This document shows positions 32,519 to 41,954 of a stretch of 64,000 nt of DNA, piece by piece. The position numbers and the translations under genes are program-made. The notes under the pieces are model-generated. The model had not been told where the DNA came from and ran no database searches. It was given only the letters and a program-made list of their open reading frames with translations. Each line of letters begins with the position of its first letter. The first letter of the stretch is position 1. The DNA lies in NCBI GenBank assembly GCA_039704465.1, contig JASFAU010000012.1, forward strand, positions 682,001 to 746,000, given 5' to 3'. The stretch comes from Plasmodiophora brassicae (Eukaryota; Endomyxa; Phytomyxea; Plasmodiophorida; Plasmodiophoridae).

Positions 32519-34579
32519 ATGTCGTCAGACGCGCCACCAGCGGCGGAGCCTAGCGAACCCGCGTCAACGGTTCCAGCACCGGCAAACCCTGCAAAGAAAG
32601 GCAGATCGTCATCCCGCTCCCGTAAGGCCAGCCAGAAAACCGCGGCGAAACGCGATTCGTCAGGCGCACGTGTATCTAGCACTAGCGAGCGCCCGCTGGA
32701 GGAGGAGACGGCGACTGACCAGCCTGTACCCGCTCATGACCAGCCAGAACCTGCTACTGAGAAGCCTGAACCTGCTACCGACCAGCCTAAACCCGCTGCC
32801 GACCAGCCTAAATCTCCATCGCCTCCTGAAGAGCCCGCGCCCACACCTGAAGAGCCCAAGCCCGCACCTGAAGAGCCCAAGCCCACAGCGGACGAAGCTA
32901 AGCCAGCAACAGACGAGCCGAAGGCTGAAGACACGTCCAAACCCGAACCGGACGAAGCGGAACCAGCAAACGACAGGCCGAGACGCAAGTCGAAGAGGAA
33001 CAAATCGCGACGCCGAAGCCAGTCCATGACGGGAGCGCCGTCAGCCGGCAACGAGGACGCATCACCACCAGTCGACGAGCAGAAACAGGATGCGGAGCAG
33101 GGCCAACCGCGAACACGTCGCCTATCGGCTGAGGCGGCTGAATTCGTCCCGGCATCGGCGACCAGTCCCGCTGTCTCGGCGATACCGCCGACGGCCGCCA
33201 TGGCGCCCGAGTTCGTTCCACATGAAGCGCCCGCAGCGGCAGCCGCCACAGCGACAACAACAACAACGTCAACGTCAACAGCAGCAGCGGCCCCAGAACC
33301 AGCCATGAGTCAGGGTGCCGTCCTGGCCAAGTTCGCCGTCGAGCATGGCGCCATGCAATCGCCGAGGCCAGCCAGCGACAATGTGGAGCCGGCGGCGAAT
33401 CCTGCCCCGAAAGCGCCCAGCGAGAGCAGCGACGAGGCGTCGCCGGCGAAGGAAATCCTAGAGAAGTCGCCAATGGAACCCGTTCGGCGTCCCACCGACC
33501 CGAACAGGAACGCGGCTGCGGCGGTGGCGGCGGCGACTGCCAACGAACCCCAGACGGCGGCCGTGGAGACGTCGACCACGAAGGTGAAGAAGGAGGCCAT
33601 TGAGAACGCGTTGAAAAGCAAGCCGAGCAACGAGGCGAAGCCGAAGGACGACGAGGCGGCGGTGCGTCGACCCGCGGCCGACCCGAGCACGAAGGCGAAA
33701 CGGGACGCTATTGAGCACGCGTTACGTAGCAAGCCGAGCAACGCGTCGAAGCCGGCCAAAGGCGTCGCTGATGGCCCACAGGCGGACGCGGAGCCAGGCG
33801 CCAAGCCGAAGAAGGCGTTCAAGAGCGCTACTGACCAGGACGCGATCGACGACAGCGCCAAGCCCAGCACGGCAGCGAAGCCATCCGACTCCGATGACAA
33901 GACGGCGATGAAGGGCAAGCTCGAGCATGTCCTGCGCAACCAGCAGAGCGCGGCGAAGGACCCCGTTCGGGTGCCGTCATCCGAGACGACCGCGAGCAAC
34001 GTGGACGCCGCACATCAACAACAACAACCGCAGGAGCAGACCAAGAACGAACCGCGCGCTGAACCGAGCACGGCGACGAAGAAGGAGGCGCTGGACAGCG
34101 TTCACCACCAGCAGGCAAGCGATCAGAGCACACCGAAGGCCAGGATGCTGTCGAGCAACGCCGACTCGAGCGAGCACGGGGACGCGGCGGCCGCGTCGAA
34201 AACGCTGGCGACGCCCGCCGACAACGAGAACGATGGGCCGGCGCCCGCGTCCCGATCGAACATGTCGCCGATGGCGAAGAAGGAGCTCGTGGAGAAGACG
34301 TTGCGAACGCAGGCGAGCAGCGCCGCGCATGGCCCGCCGCCGATGCACTCCTCGCCGAAGGCGTTCAAGAGCATGGAGACGGCCGAGGACGCGGCGCCGT
34401 TAAGCCCCGATCAGGTGAACGTCCAGACGGAACCTTCGATGTCGCACGGGGCCGCGATGGGGAAACCGCCTGGCCCGACTCGCGACCGGCAACCGGAACC
34501 GGAACCGGATGCCGACAAGCAGCAACCTGCTGCCGCCGTCGCCCCCGCCAAATCCACATCGTGCTGCGTCATCCTATAA
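32519..34579 (+). CDS. Disordered Lys/Ala/Pro-rich repeat protein with C-terminal CaaX box
   Basis: A single exon gives 686 residues from MSSDAPPAAEP (an in-frame ATG at 32462 adds 19). It is almost wholly low-complexity. First come repeats of EPATDQPKPA/EEPKPAPEEP type (about 32740-32960), then Ala-rich and poly-Thr tracts. From about 33580 a spaced repeat recurs: KKEAIENALKSKPSN, KRDAIEHALRSKPSN, KGKLEHVLRNQQSA, KKEALDSVHHQQAS, KKELVEKTLRTQASS. The last nine residues are KSTSCCVIL. CVIL is a geranylgeranylation-type CaaX box and the Cys before it could be palmitoylated, so the protein is probably tethered to a membrane on its cytosolic side. No globular domain seen. It converges with SF3B4 (72 nt between stops). 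Confidence 0.8.
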   Translation: MSSDAPPAAEPSEPASTVPAPANPAKKGRSSSRSRKASQKTAAKRDSSGARVSSTSERPLEEETATDQPVPAHDQPEPATEKPEPATDQPKPAADQPKSPSPPEEPAPTPEEPKPAPEEPKPTADEAKPATDEPKAEDTSKPEPDEAEPANDRPRRKSKRNKSRRRSQSMTGAPSAGNEDASPPVDEQKQDAEQGQPRTRRLSAEAAEFVPASATSPAVSAIPPTAAMAPEFVPHEAPAAAAATATTTTTSTSTAAAAPEPAMSQGAVLAKFAVEHGAMQSPRPASDNVEPAANPAPKAPSESSDEASPAKEILEKSPMEPVRRPTDPNRNAAAAVAAATANEPQTAAVETSTTKVKKEAIENALKSKPSNEAKPKDDEAAVRRPAADPSTKAKRDAIEHALRSKPSNASKPAKGVADGPQADAEPGAKPKKAFKSATDQDAIDDSAKPSTAAKPSDSDDKTAMKGKLEHVLRNQQSAAKDPVRVPSSETTASNVDAAHQQQQPQEQTKNEPRAEPSTATKKEALDSVHHQQASDQSTPKARMLSSNADSSEHGDAAAASKTLATPADNENDGPAPASRSNMSPMAKKELVEKTLRTQASSAAHGPPPMHSSPKAFKSMETAEDAAPLSPDQVNVQTEPSMSHGAAMGKPPGPTRDRQPEPEPDADKQQPAAAVAPAKSTSCCVIL

Positions 34580-34651
34580 TATACAACAGGTGGCGCACGG
34601 GACGCGTCGTGCCGACATCGAACGGGTGCATGCGTCTGTCTGTGCCGATTA

Positions 34652-35664
34652 TTATTGTTGTTGTCGTTGATGTGGGGGTGGGGGCGGTGGCGCCATGCCC
34701 GGCGGGAACATGGGGGGCGGCGCGAACTGTCCCGGGGGCGGGAACGCGCCTGGGAACGGCGGCGGGAACGCCCCTGGGAAATGCATGGGCGGCGGCGCGG
34801 CGTACCCGTATCCAGGTGGGACCATGGGCGGGAACCCGACGGGATGTTCGGCGGCAACCGGAGCCGGCGGCGGCGGTGCCGTACTACCCGCCGAGAAGTG
34901 CGAATGCACCTTGGTGGCCGATTTCGGCAGCATGGCCGCCCGGCTCTTGGCCAGTTGACGTTCCGCCTCGGTGCCGTGACGTTCGCCGCGCGTGCTGTCC
35001 TTCATGTACGCGTACGACACGTTGATCGCCTTGTTGCATAGGTACTGGCCGTTCATGGCTGCCAGCGCCGCATCGGACGCTTCGAACGTTGCAAAGTTCA
35101 CGAAGCCGAACCCTCTCGGTGCCCCATTGTCATCATGCATCACCTTGGCGTTCAGAACCTGTACACCCATCAACATGTTCAGTTGGGCTGACCAGCGACA
35201 GCAAGATCAGGTTGGCACACCTGTCCGAAAACGCTGAACGAGTTGTAGAGGATCTGCTCGTCGACTTCAGGGGCCAGGTTGCCGACGAACAGGTTCGCGC
35301 CAACGTCGAATTCGTCCTTCTCGCGGGACGACCGGTTGATCCGGATCGACTGGCCATACAATTTCACCATGTTCATCACCTTCATCGCGTAGTCGGCGTC
35401 GGCCTCGGACCGGAACTCGACGAACGCGTAATTCTGGTGCTGGTTCGTCACCTTATCCGTCGGCATCACAACGTCCACTGTGCACGCAACGCAGACCCTT
35501 TGTCAGGGCGACGCAGACCCGACGCGAGACACCCCTCTCTTACGTAGCGGCCCGCATTGTATGAACAGCTCCCACAATATCTCCTCCGTGCACTGGTCGG
35601 CCAGGTTGCCGCACCACAGCGTCGCCGCCTGGTTCCGGTCCTGCTGCCGGACGTACGTCGTCAT
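34652..35664 (-). CDS. SF3B4: Splicing factor 3B subunit 4 (SF3b49)
   Basis: U2 snRN component that contacts pre-mRNA upstream of the branch site. Exon 1 (from MTTYVRQQDRNQAATLWCG) is joined by a GTAAGAG...GTGCACAG intron to LDVVMPTDKVTNQHQNYAFVEF, the end of RRM1. RRM2 begins GANLFVGNLAPEVDEQILYN. A second intron joins FGQ to VLNAKVMHDDNGAPRGFGFVNF and AMNGQYLCNKAINVSYAY. The tail is Pro/Gly/Phe-rich, as in other SF3B4. RNP1 motifs are NYAFVEF and GFGFVNF. An upstream in-frame ATG (35802) would add a Ser/Gln-rich 46 residues and is probably 5' UTR. About 290 residues. Confidence 0.93.
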
Positions 35665-35832
35665 CAACGGGCCGCGTCTCTCCTCCGCCGGCCACGGACT
35701 TGACTGCACGGAATTACGCAACACTCGCGACGCCGCACGGCCGTCGCTCAACCGCTGCGGCAAACTGCTGCTGCTGCTGCAGCTGCTTATTCCTGTTTTC
35801 ATTCATCGAATCGAGGCTGGCGATGGAGGATG

Positions 35833-37871
35833 TCAGAAGTCGGACTTGGACTCGGGTGATTCGGCGAGGGAAGCGGCGATAGCGAGATCGAGGTCGCGCT
35901 GGGTCTCCGCGTCGACTTCCATGGAGGCGGCGATGGCCCGCGCGAGGTCCTGGTCTTGGGCGCTGGCTTCCATGGAGGCGGCGAGGGCTCGAGCGAGTTC
36001 AGGGTCCATTTCCTCGTTGGCAGGGGCGCTTGCGGATGAACCGCCCTGGTAGTTGAGCGATGCAGCGATTGCCTGGGCAACCATGGCGTCTTCATCGTTG
36101 CCGTTGTTGGCCAGGTTGGCACCGTACGTCGGCAGCAGTTCCTGCGCTCGTGCCTGTCGCTCTTCGGTTTCTACCGACGCCACCGTTCTTCGGTTTCCGG
36201 AAGCATCCAGGCATGGGTTGATGCCGTGTTCAGCGGCATTGTGAATGTCGGTCTGCCGCCGGATGACCGCTTTGCCGCATCGCGCGCACGGGACCGTCTT
36301 CGACCCGCACATCTGCTCGTGGGCGTACTTCTGGTTCAGCGGGAACGAATCACCACACCATCGGCACGGCTGCAGCCTGAACTGGCACGACTTCTCCTGG
36401 TGCGATGGCAACGCCAGCGCGTCCATCTCCTGGCCGCATCGGCACTTCACCTTGGCGTGGAACAGGGCGATATGCTTCTCCTTGTCCTCGGGGACAATGA
36501 CCGCGTCGCACAGATCGCAATGGGCGTGCTTGTTTCGTTCGCGAACGGGCATCACTTTTCGGCACTGGGGGCAGGCCCAGTTGTTCCGCGCGCACACGAT
36601 CGAATGCATCTGGAAGGACGCAGCGGGGACGACCCGCATGCAATTGTCGCAGCGCTGCCCGGGTGGCGTTGATGCCAGGTCGGATGACGATGCCACCGGC
36701 GACGGAATCTTGCCAAGCTGTTGCCCCTGTTGGACATCATCCTCGACCTGACAAACCGTCTTAGACACGTGCGTCTGCGACCGAGCGAGCAATCACACCT
36801 GCGTTGCCAGAAGCGTGTATGCCGCAGGCTGACCGAAAGAGTGCACGGCGATATAGTACCACGACTTGGAGAAACCTGGCGAATCGGTCCTGATTTCGGC
36901 AGGGGACCCAACACTGCCCGAGAACATGCTGTTCGTCGGCGACGGCCGATCCACCGATGTCGATATATACACGTCCGGGCGTGTCCCGGTTGAATCGATC
37001 GACACGCGAAGACCGATCGACGGGTCACGAAGCTTTACCCGGTAGTATTCTGGCAACGACCTTAATCAGTACAACATGGCGAATATCGATCACTGTCTCG
37101 CGTTACTGAATTGGTCTGCCATGACGTGCCCTTGCTCGGGGACGTCGAGCTCCAGCACTGAGATCTTTTCTTCCTTTGGGGCTTCCTCCAGCGGCGGATC
37201 GAAATCAACCTCAATGGTGGCATCGATAACGCATCCGGCAGGGGGCTCTCGCTCGCCCGTATCCGGTTGCACGTCGGTCACTTGCATCATATACTCTTCG
37301 TGATGGTACCGTAGCAGAATCGTATCGCCACGCGTCAGCGCTGTGAACTTTAGCAGCGCTTCTTCCAATCTGGGTAAAACCAGTATGCGAGATCAGCCAA
37401 GCAACCAGGCGATGCGGAAGGCAATCGTACGCGGCTTTCGGATTCGGGATCTTTGTAAACGCGTACTGCAATGGCTGGAATCGGACGAACGTCAATTTCG
37501 GCAATGTACAGAGCGTCAGGCGCACAGGAGCGCCATCGGACAGGAGCAGGTTCTCCAGCATCCAGTTCGGCATGAACGCGGCTTCGTCCTGGGCCGTAAA
37601 CTCCAGGACGCCACAATGCGATACCCGGCCAATAGGCGCGTTCCTGATCTCAAATATCAGGGGCGTTGGCATAGGGCGCTGCCCATACAGCTGGAGCAGG
37701 CCACGAAGCACGGTATCCGGAAGAACAACTAGGTCGAATCCGGTCAGAATCGCGGCCAGCTAGCATCCAGCCCCGCCGAGCAGTACCCTTGTCGCCCTCA
37801 TCAATGTTCTTGCCCGTGTTCAGGAACAGCGACGAGTACGCGGGCATCGTGACCGAGAAACTGAGCGCCAT
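35833..37871 (-). CDS. UFD1-domain / TRAF-type zinc finger / UIM protein (PRLI-interacting factor K type)
   Basis: Five exons joined in frame. The UFD1 domain starts [70 protein letters not shown] and [15 protein letters not shown] text. A beta-rich middle region ([10 protein letters not shown]...YYIAVHSFG) follows. Then come zinc fingers of TRAFD1/XAF1 type: CDNC...HSIVC, CPQC...[13 protein letters not shown]..., CRWCGDSF...HEQMC, CARC. The C-terminus carries four ubiquitin-interacting motifs: [37 protein letters not shown] and [12 protein letters not shown]. Plants have UFD1 plus zinc fingers in PIF-K; the UIM array is an addition. Likely a ubiquitin-chain adaptor for Cdc48/p97. First intron 37786-37729 is 58 nt. 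Confidence 0.88.
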
Positions 37872-38097
37872 GGTTGTCGCCCGCCGCGATCCAAGGCAAA
37901 GCCTAGACCGCAAACTCCGTCTGACAACCGCCGCACCTTCCGACCACCGCCCGACTGCGACGACCTCACTGACATACGCGTGCCGCCCACACGACACGGT
38001 TCTAGAATAATGATAGATTGCTGATCGACAGTCCAGATCATGTCGACTCGAACGTTTAGTATTGCGGATGGCTGATCTGCCGACAGCAGCGCATAGG

Positions 38098-38951
38098 TTA
38101 ATGCCCGGACAGGCCACAGCAGCCGGCCCTGGACTGGTCCAATCCGGTGTTCTCGATGACAATGCTGCCAGTCTTCGGTTCCTGCGGGACGAACACCTAA
38201 CGGCGGCACGTTAGCGACAATGGGGCGACACGACCTACAACCGGTGCTGACCTTGGGCAACTTCCGAGCAATCATGACGAATAGTTCGTTAACGTTGTCA
38301 GCAGTCTTGGCGGACGTTTCAGTGAAGAATATGTCCTGCTCGTCGGCGTACGCCTTCGCAACCTCCGGTGTGACCTGTCGCTGATCTTCCAGATCCGTCT
38401 TGTTCCCAGCCAGGGCTATGACCATATCGGCACTGCCAAGTTGTCTGAGCTCCTCAATCCATTTCTTCGCACGAGCGAACGACTGCTCTGATGTGATGTC
38501 GTATCTGTTGCCGAACAAATTCAGAATGGAACTACGCAACCGAAAAAAGGGGGTGACAGCATCGTACACAACGACGGCGGCTGCGGCACCGCGATAATAC
38601 ATGGGCGCAAGACTGTGGTACCGTTCTTGCCCAGCCGTGTCCCACTACACATATAGTTAATAACGAGGCTGGCCGCACTGCAACACAAGCATACGATCTC
38701 AAACTTGACCGTACAGTCTTGGACAACCACCGTTTGTGTCAGGAATGCGGCTGAAGATGGTCGAAATTAAAACGACTAGCGCGGCCTGGAACGTACGATG
38801 AGCGCGTACCTCCAATTGTACTTTCCTGGTACTCAAAGAACTGTCCTTTGACGAATCGCAGGACGAGCGACGATTTGCCGACAGCAGAGTCGCCGAGCAA
38901 AACCAGCTTGAACTGGTACGTCTTGTTCTGGGGGCCACCCGCCGCGCTCAT
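38098..38951 (-). CDS. RAB5: Rab5/Rab22-type GTPase
   Basis: Early-endosome Rab. Exons: [48 protein letters not shown] (P-loop GDSAVGKSS, effector loop Thr), [47 protein letters not shown], then [23 protein letters not shown] and ETSAKT. A last exon begins [16 protein letters not shown] and ends GCCGLSGH. The switch regions and FAFLTQ-like AAFLTQTV are diagnostic of the Rab5 group. The terminal Cys pair is followed by five residues rather than the usual two to three, so the final exon boundary should be treated with care. About 210 residues. Confidence 0.85.
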
Positions 38952-39600
38952 GGCTATCGACGCCGCCCCAGCGACCTCACGAGCCCGACACGCGTTTGCC
39001 CGCCGAGCACCCGAATCGAGCCCCTGCCCTCGCCGACGCAATAAGTCCGTACCAGTCACGGCCGACGACAGCACTGGTATACCTCCTAGATGCATGAACC
39101 AAGAGTCCATGGGTAGGTACTCTTTACATCGTCATGGCTTCTCCTGACGGCCATTCGCATAGGCAGCGGAATGTAACCAATGTAAAACCGAAACATTGGT
39201 ACTCCCCTACGAGGGCTGCCCGTCGTTTGCCAGAAGCAGCGGACGCGCTCTCCATCACGCGCGTTATCTGCTGGACGGTCCGATGGAGCGGAGAATGGGC
39301 TCATAAGCCGGAATCCCAGATGGCGCATGTACGTGATCGGGATTCCGGATCTCCGAATTGACGCGTAGAGGCTGATTCCTGCTGACTGACCCGGATCTGT
39401 CTGACTGGCGATCACCCGGCCCAGGGTCGGGGACGTAGCGCCGACGGTTTACGGATTAGTCTTCGGCATTAATGCCTCCATGACGGAACGCCTGCCGAGG
39501 TCGGGCGTTCAGCAAATAGTGGACGGCATAGTATTGTATATATTATAGGAACCAACGCTGCAGCGCTCGACCAGCCCACCTGCCTGATAACGTACTCGAG

Positions 39601-40182
39601 ATGACCGTGCTTCCAACGACGAACCCGGTTGGCGGCCATCAAGGGGCGCGGAAGTCGCGAATCATCAGATGGGGTATCGTCTCGGGGTGCGTCCTTCTCA
39701 TATTTGTCGGCCTTGGCATTGGCATATACCTGGCGTACGACGCCGCTGCGAAACGCGGCCATGAGGCCGAGGGCAGCCTAAAGAAAGTCACTGAGCTACT
39801 GCCACGCGGAGGCGCCACCCCGCCACTGAAACAGATTCAGGAGTTCCTTGTCAAGTACAAGAAGTGGCTAGACACGCATCGCAACGGCAAGTTGCCGATG
39901 ACGGCTGCCCACAACAACCGGATCACTGAGAAGCGGGAAGCGATCGACAAACGTCTCCTTGCGGGGGTAACTGCCGAAGTCGTCCAGGCCATTGAATCGA
40001 ACGACGTGGATCGCCTGAAGAACGCTCGCGGCGTTGCTGTCGATATCGGCAATGTGGCGCTGGATGAGGCCAATACCGATACCGACAAGTTACTCCTTCG
40101 CATCGATACCGCTATGCGATCCATGGAGAGTCCCAGTCCGAAACCTCGTACAGGGAAAGTGCCACAGGCGGCTTCCACCTAG
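39601..40182 (+). CDS. Single-span membrane protein, function unknown
   Basis: A single exon, 193 residues. A basic N-terminus (GARKSRIIRWG) precedes one strong transmembrane helix, IVSGCVLLIFVGLGIGIYLAY, then a soluble helical domain of about 140 residues with many Lys/Asp/Leu (KKVTELLPRG, EKREAIDKRLL, NVALDEANTDTDKLLLRID). No known family. Topology is probably N-in with the long domain exoplasmic, by the positive-inside rule. Upstream 400 nt is non-coding; downstream it converges with the nuclease-fold gene (104 nt apart). Confidence 0.65.
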   Translation: MTVLPTTNPVGGHQGARKSRIIRWGIVSGCVLLIFVGLGIGIYLAYDAAAKRGHEAEGSLKKVTELLPRGGATPPLKQIQEFLVKYKKWLDTHRNGKLPMTAAHNNRITEKREAIDKRLLAGVTAEVVQAIESNDVDRLKNARGVAVDIGNVALDEANTDTDKLLLRIDTAMRSMESPSPKPRTGKVPQAAST

Positions 40183-40286
40183 AAGCGCTCTCCGTCTATC
40201 GCAATGACCAACACTTACGACATGCTCGGCGTAATAAACTTCGAGCTTCGGCATGTGTATTATTGCGACTTCCGCGTCCAGACGCG

Positions 40287-41174
40287 TTAGTTCGAGGCAA
40301 CCCTGCTCTCCCACCCACGCTGCAAGATTCGCCAGAACGCTTTTCCTCTGTCGGCGTAGGCTGAACGTCTCCAAATCCCCCGGCCGAACGCTTGGGCAGC
40401 ATCCTGTGCCCGAACATATCTCTGTAGAACCTATGGTGATTACAGGTCAATGCTAACGTTAGCGACATGTGGGGCTTCTGGTCCGTCCGACCCCAGGTTC
40501 GAGCGATGCGGCTTCCCCGGCCATGTCGACGACAGCATGTCCACGACGCAGGAGCCTCTCGCTGACATCCCACTTCCACCAACGAACGCCTCGGTACACG
40601 ACCGCAGGGCGGAACTGCGATGTGTCGACGTCCAGGGGGGAAACATGCACGTTCCTGATAGAGGTCGGCGAACGTAAGCGCGTTGTGTCTGACGAGTGCC
40701 AGTCATGTGGGACCTTCGCCACAGCATATTCTTGATTGCTACTCTAGCGTTGTACGAATCGGCAGGACGGATCGCGGCCAATCTGCAGGCTCGTTACGAA
40801 TACAGATACTTGAGGTCATGACGACACGGATCGTACGTGGTGGGCAGCGTCTCAGCTGCTGGAATTTCAGATTTGTTCAGACCGAGTGCGCGTCTGAGCA
40901 CAGTCGTATGGTCCAGGAAGACATGGACGCGTGATCGGGTAATCGTGATGCTGGCAACGTATCCAGACAACGACGACGCCCCGCGCGCCGCCTCCCACGA
41001 CGTGAACCGCGTCCACAACCCGGCCCGGTACGACAGCAACAGGACGCCGGCCACCGGCAGCGCCACCGAGGCCGAACGAATCAGCCGCTGATTCGCATCG
41101 ATGATTTGACCCAGGCGGATCGTCCAGTCCACCTGAGCATCGCTGTCGGCGGCCTTATGGCGCTCGTCACCCAT
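40287..41174 (-). CDS. Membrane-anchored staphylococcal-nuclease-fold protein (C3orf33-like)
   Basis: Exon 1 starts MGDERHKAADSDAQ, has a hydrophobic segment SASVALPVAGVLLLSYRAG and an OB-fold-like start (SGYVASITITRSRVHVFLDH). The middle exon has VHVSPLDVDTSQFRPA, RWWKWDVSERLLRRGHAVVDM. The last exon has RYVRAQDAAQAFGRGIWRRS, ending RVASN. These match the order of a staphylococcal nuclease domain ending with the A...G.GIW helix, as in human C3orf33 and LCL3-type membrane proteins. The catalytic Arg/Glu/Arg set is not evident, so it may be inactive. The first exon-intron boundary is uncertain. A second open frame (41341-41170) just upstream may be another exon. Confidence 0.55.
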
Positions 41175-41954
41175 CCACGCACACGCACGAAATGCAGCAT
41201 GGCCTGGGCTCGTACAACCCGCATTGCATTGGAAGCCTGGGAACTGAGATACATTCTGGCTCGCTGGATACCTTCATAGATCGTCATTAGGACTATCAGG
41301 GATGTCAGAAGCTCGTTCAAACCTGTATATAGAGTGGTCACCTCCCACCAGGACGGTAGATGACATCAGTACGGCTGGGCGGGACAGATCACTGCCGGCT
41401 CGCTATATGTATGGCGAATCAGTTTCACAATAGAACTGACTCTGTTATGCTGAGTTCAACACTTGTCGATGCATGGTGGAACAATTTGTGATGCAGCCAC
41501 AACATCCATGTTCCGATTCATAAACGAGACCGAGGGTCCACTGAAGGCCATTCATTTCGTAGAGTAACGTACGTCAGCAGGACCTCTTCTCAGTATCGCA
41601 CAGTTTATTGATGGCTTAGGGCGACCGCCAGAAGTCCGATTACCCAGGTACCCCTGCAACGACCATCGCGCTCGAGGTGGATGAAGGAAGACGGTCAACG
41701 ACTTTATCGCGCGGCTTCCTCCGACCATACAAAGAAGCCATCGTACAGTCGTTTCTGGTTGAACGACTTGCGGCAACTTGAAGAGGTAAATGAATGCCGC
41801 CAGTCACGACTCTGTGTGCAACGCGTAGGACAAATGTCTAACACTGCGTACCTGTAGGCTGTAGACATGGCAACTGCAGTTGGACCTCAGTGCCAAATTG
41901 TCGCGTGACGTGACCAGTGTGGGCGGATTTTGCGTCGTCCAACCCGCGGGAGGC
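41175..41954. other. Intergenic, no firm gene
   Basis: About 780 nt between divergent genes. A minus frame near 41341-41170 has a hydrophobic LLTSLIVLMTIYEG segment without an ATG at its start. Nothing else stands out. Confidence 0.4.

Noticed and set aside
32734..33306. Long minus-strand Ala/Gly/Ser-rich frame over the CaaX gene
   Set aside because: It is the antisense of GC-rich Ala/Pro codons and shows no domain or splice logic.
37729..37786. A 31-nt intron at the start of the UFD1-type gene
   Set aside because: Phase is wrong; the CCTAG acceptor before VVLPDTV gives 58 nt and restores the UFD1 sequence.
41081..41341. Separate membrane-protein gene
   Set aside because: The frame begins with GTG, not ATG, and overlaps the nuclease-fold gene; at most an upstream exon.
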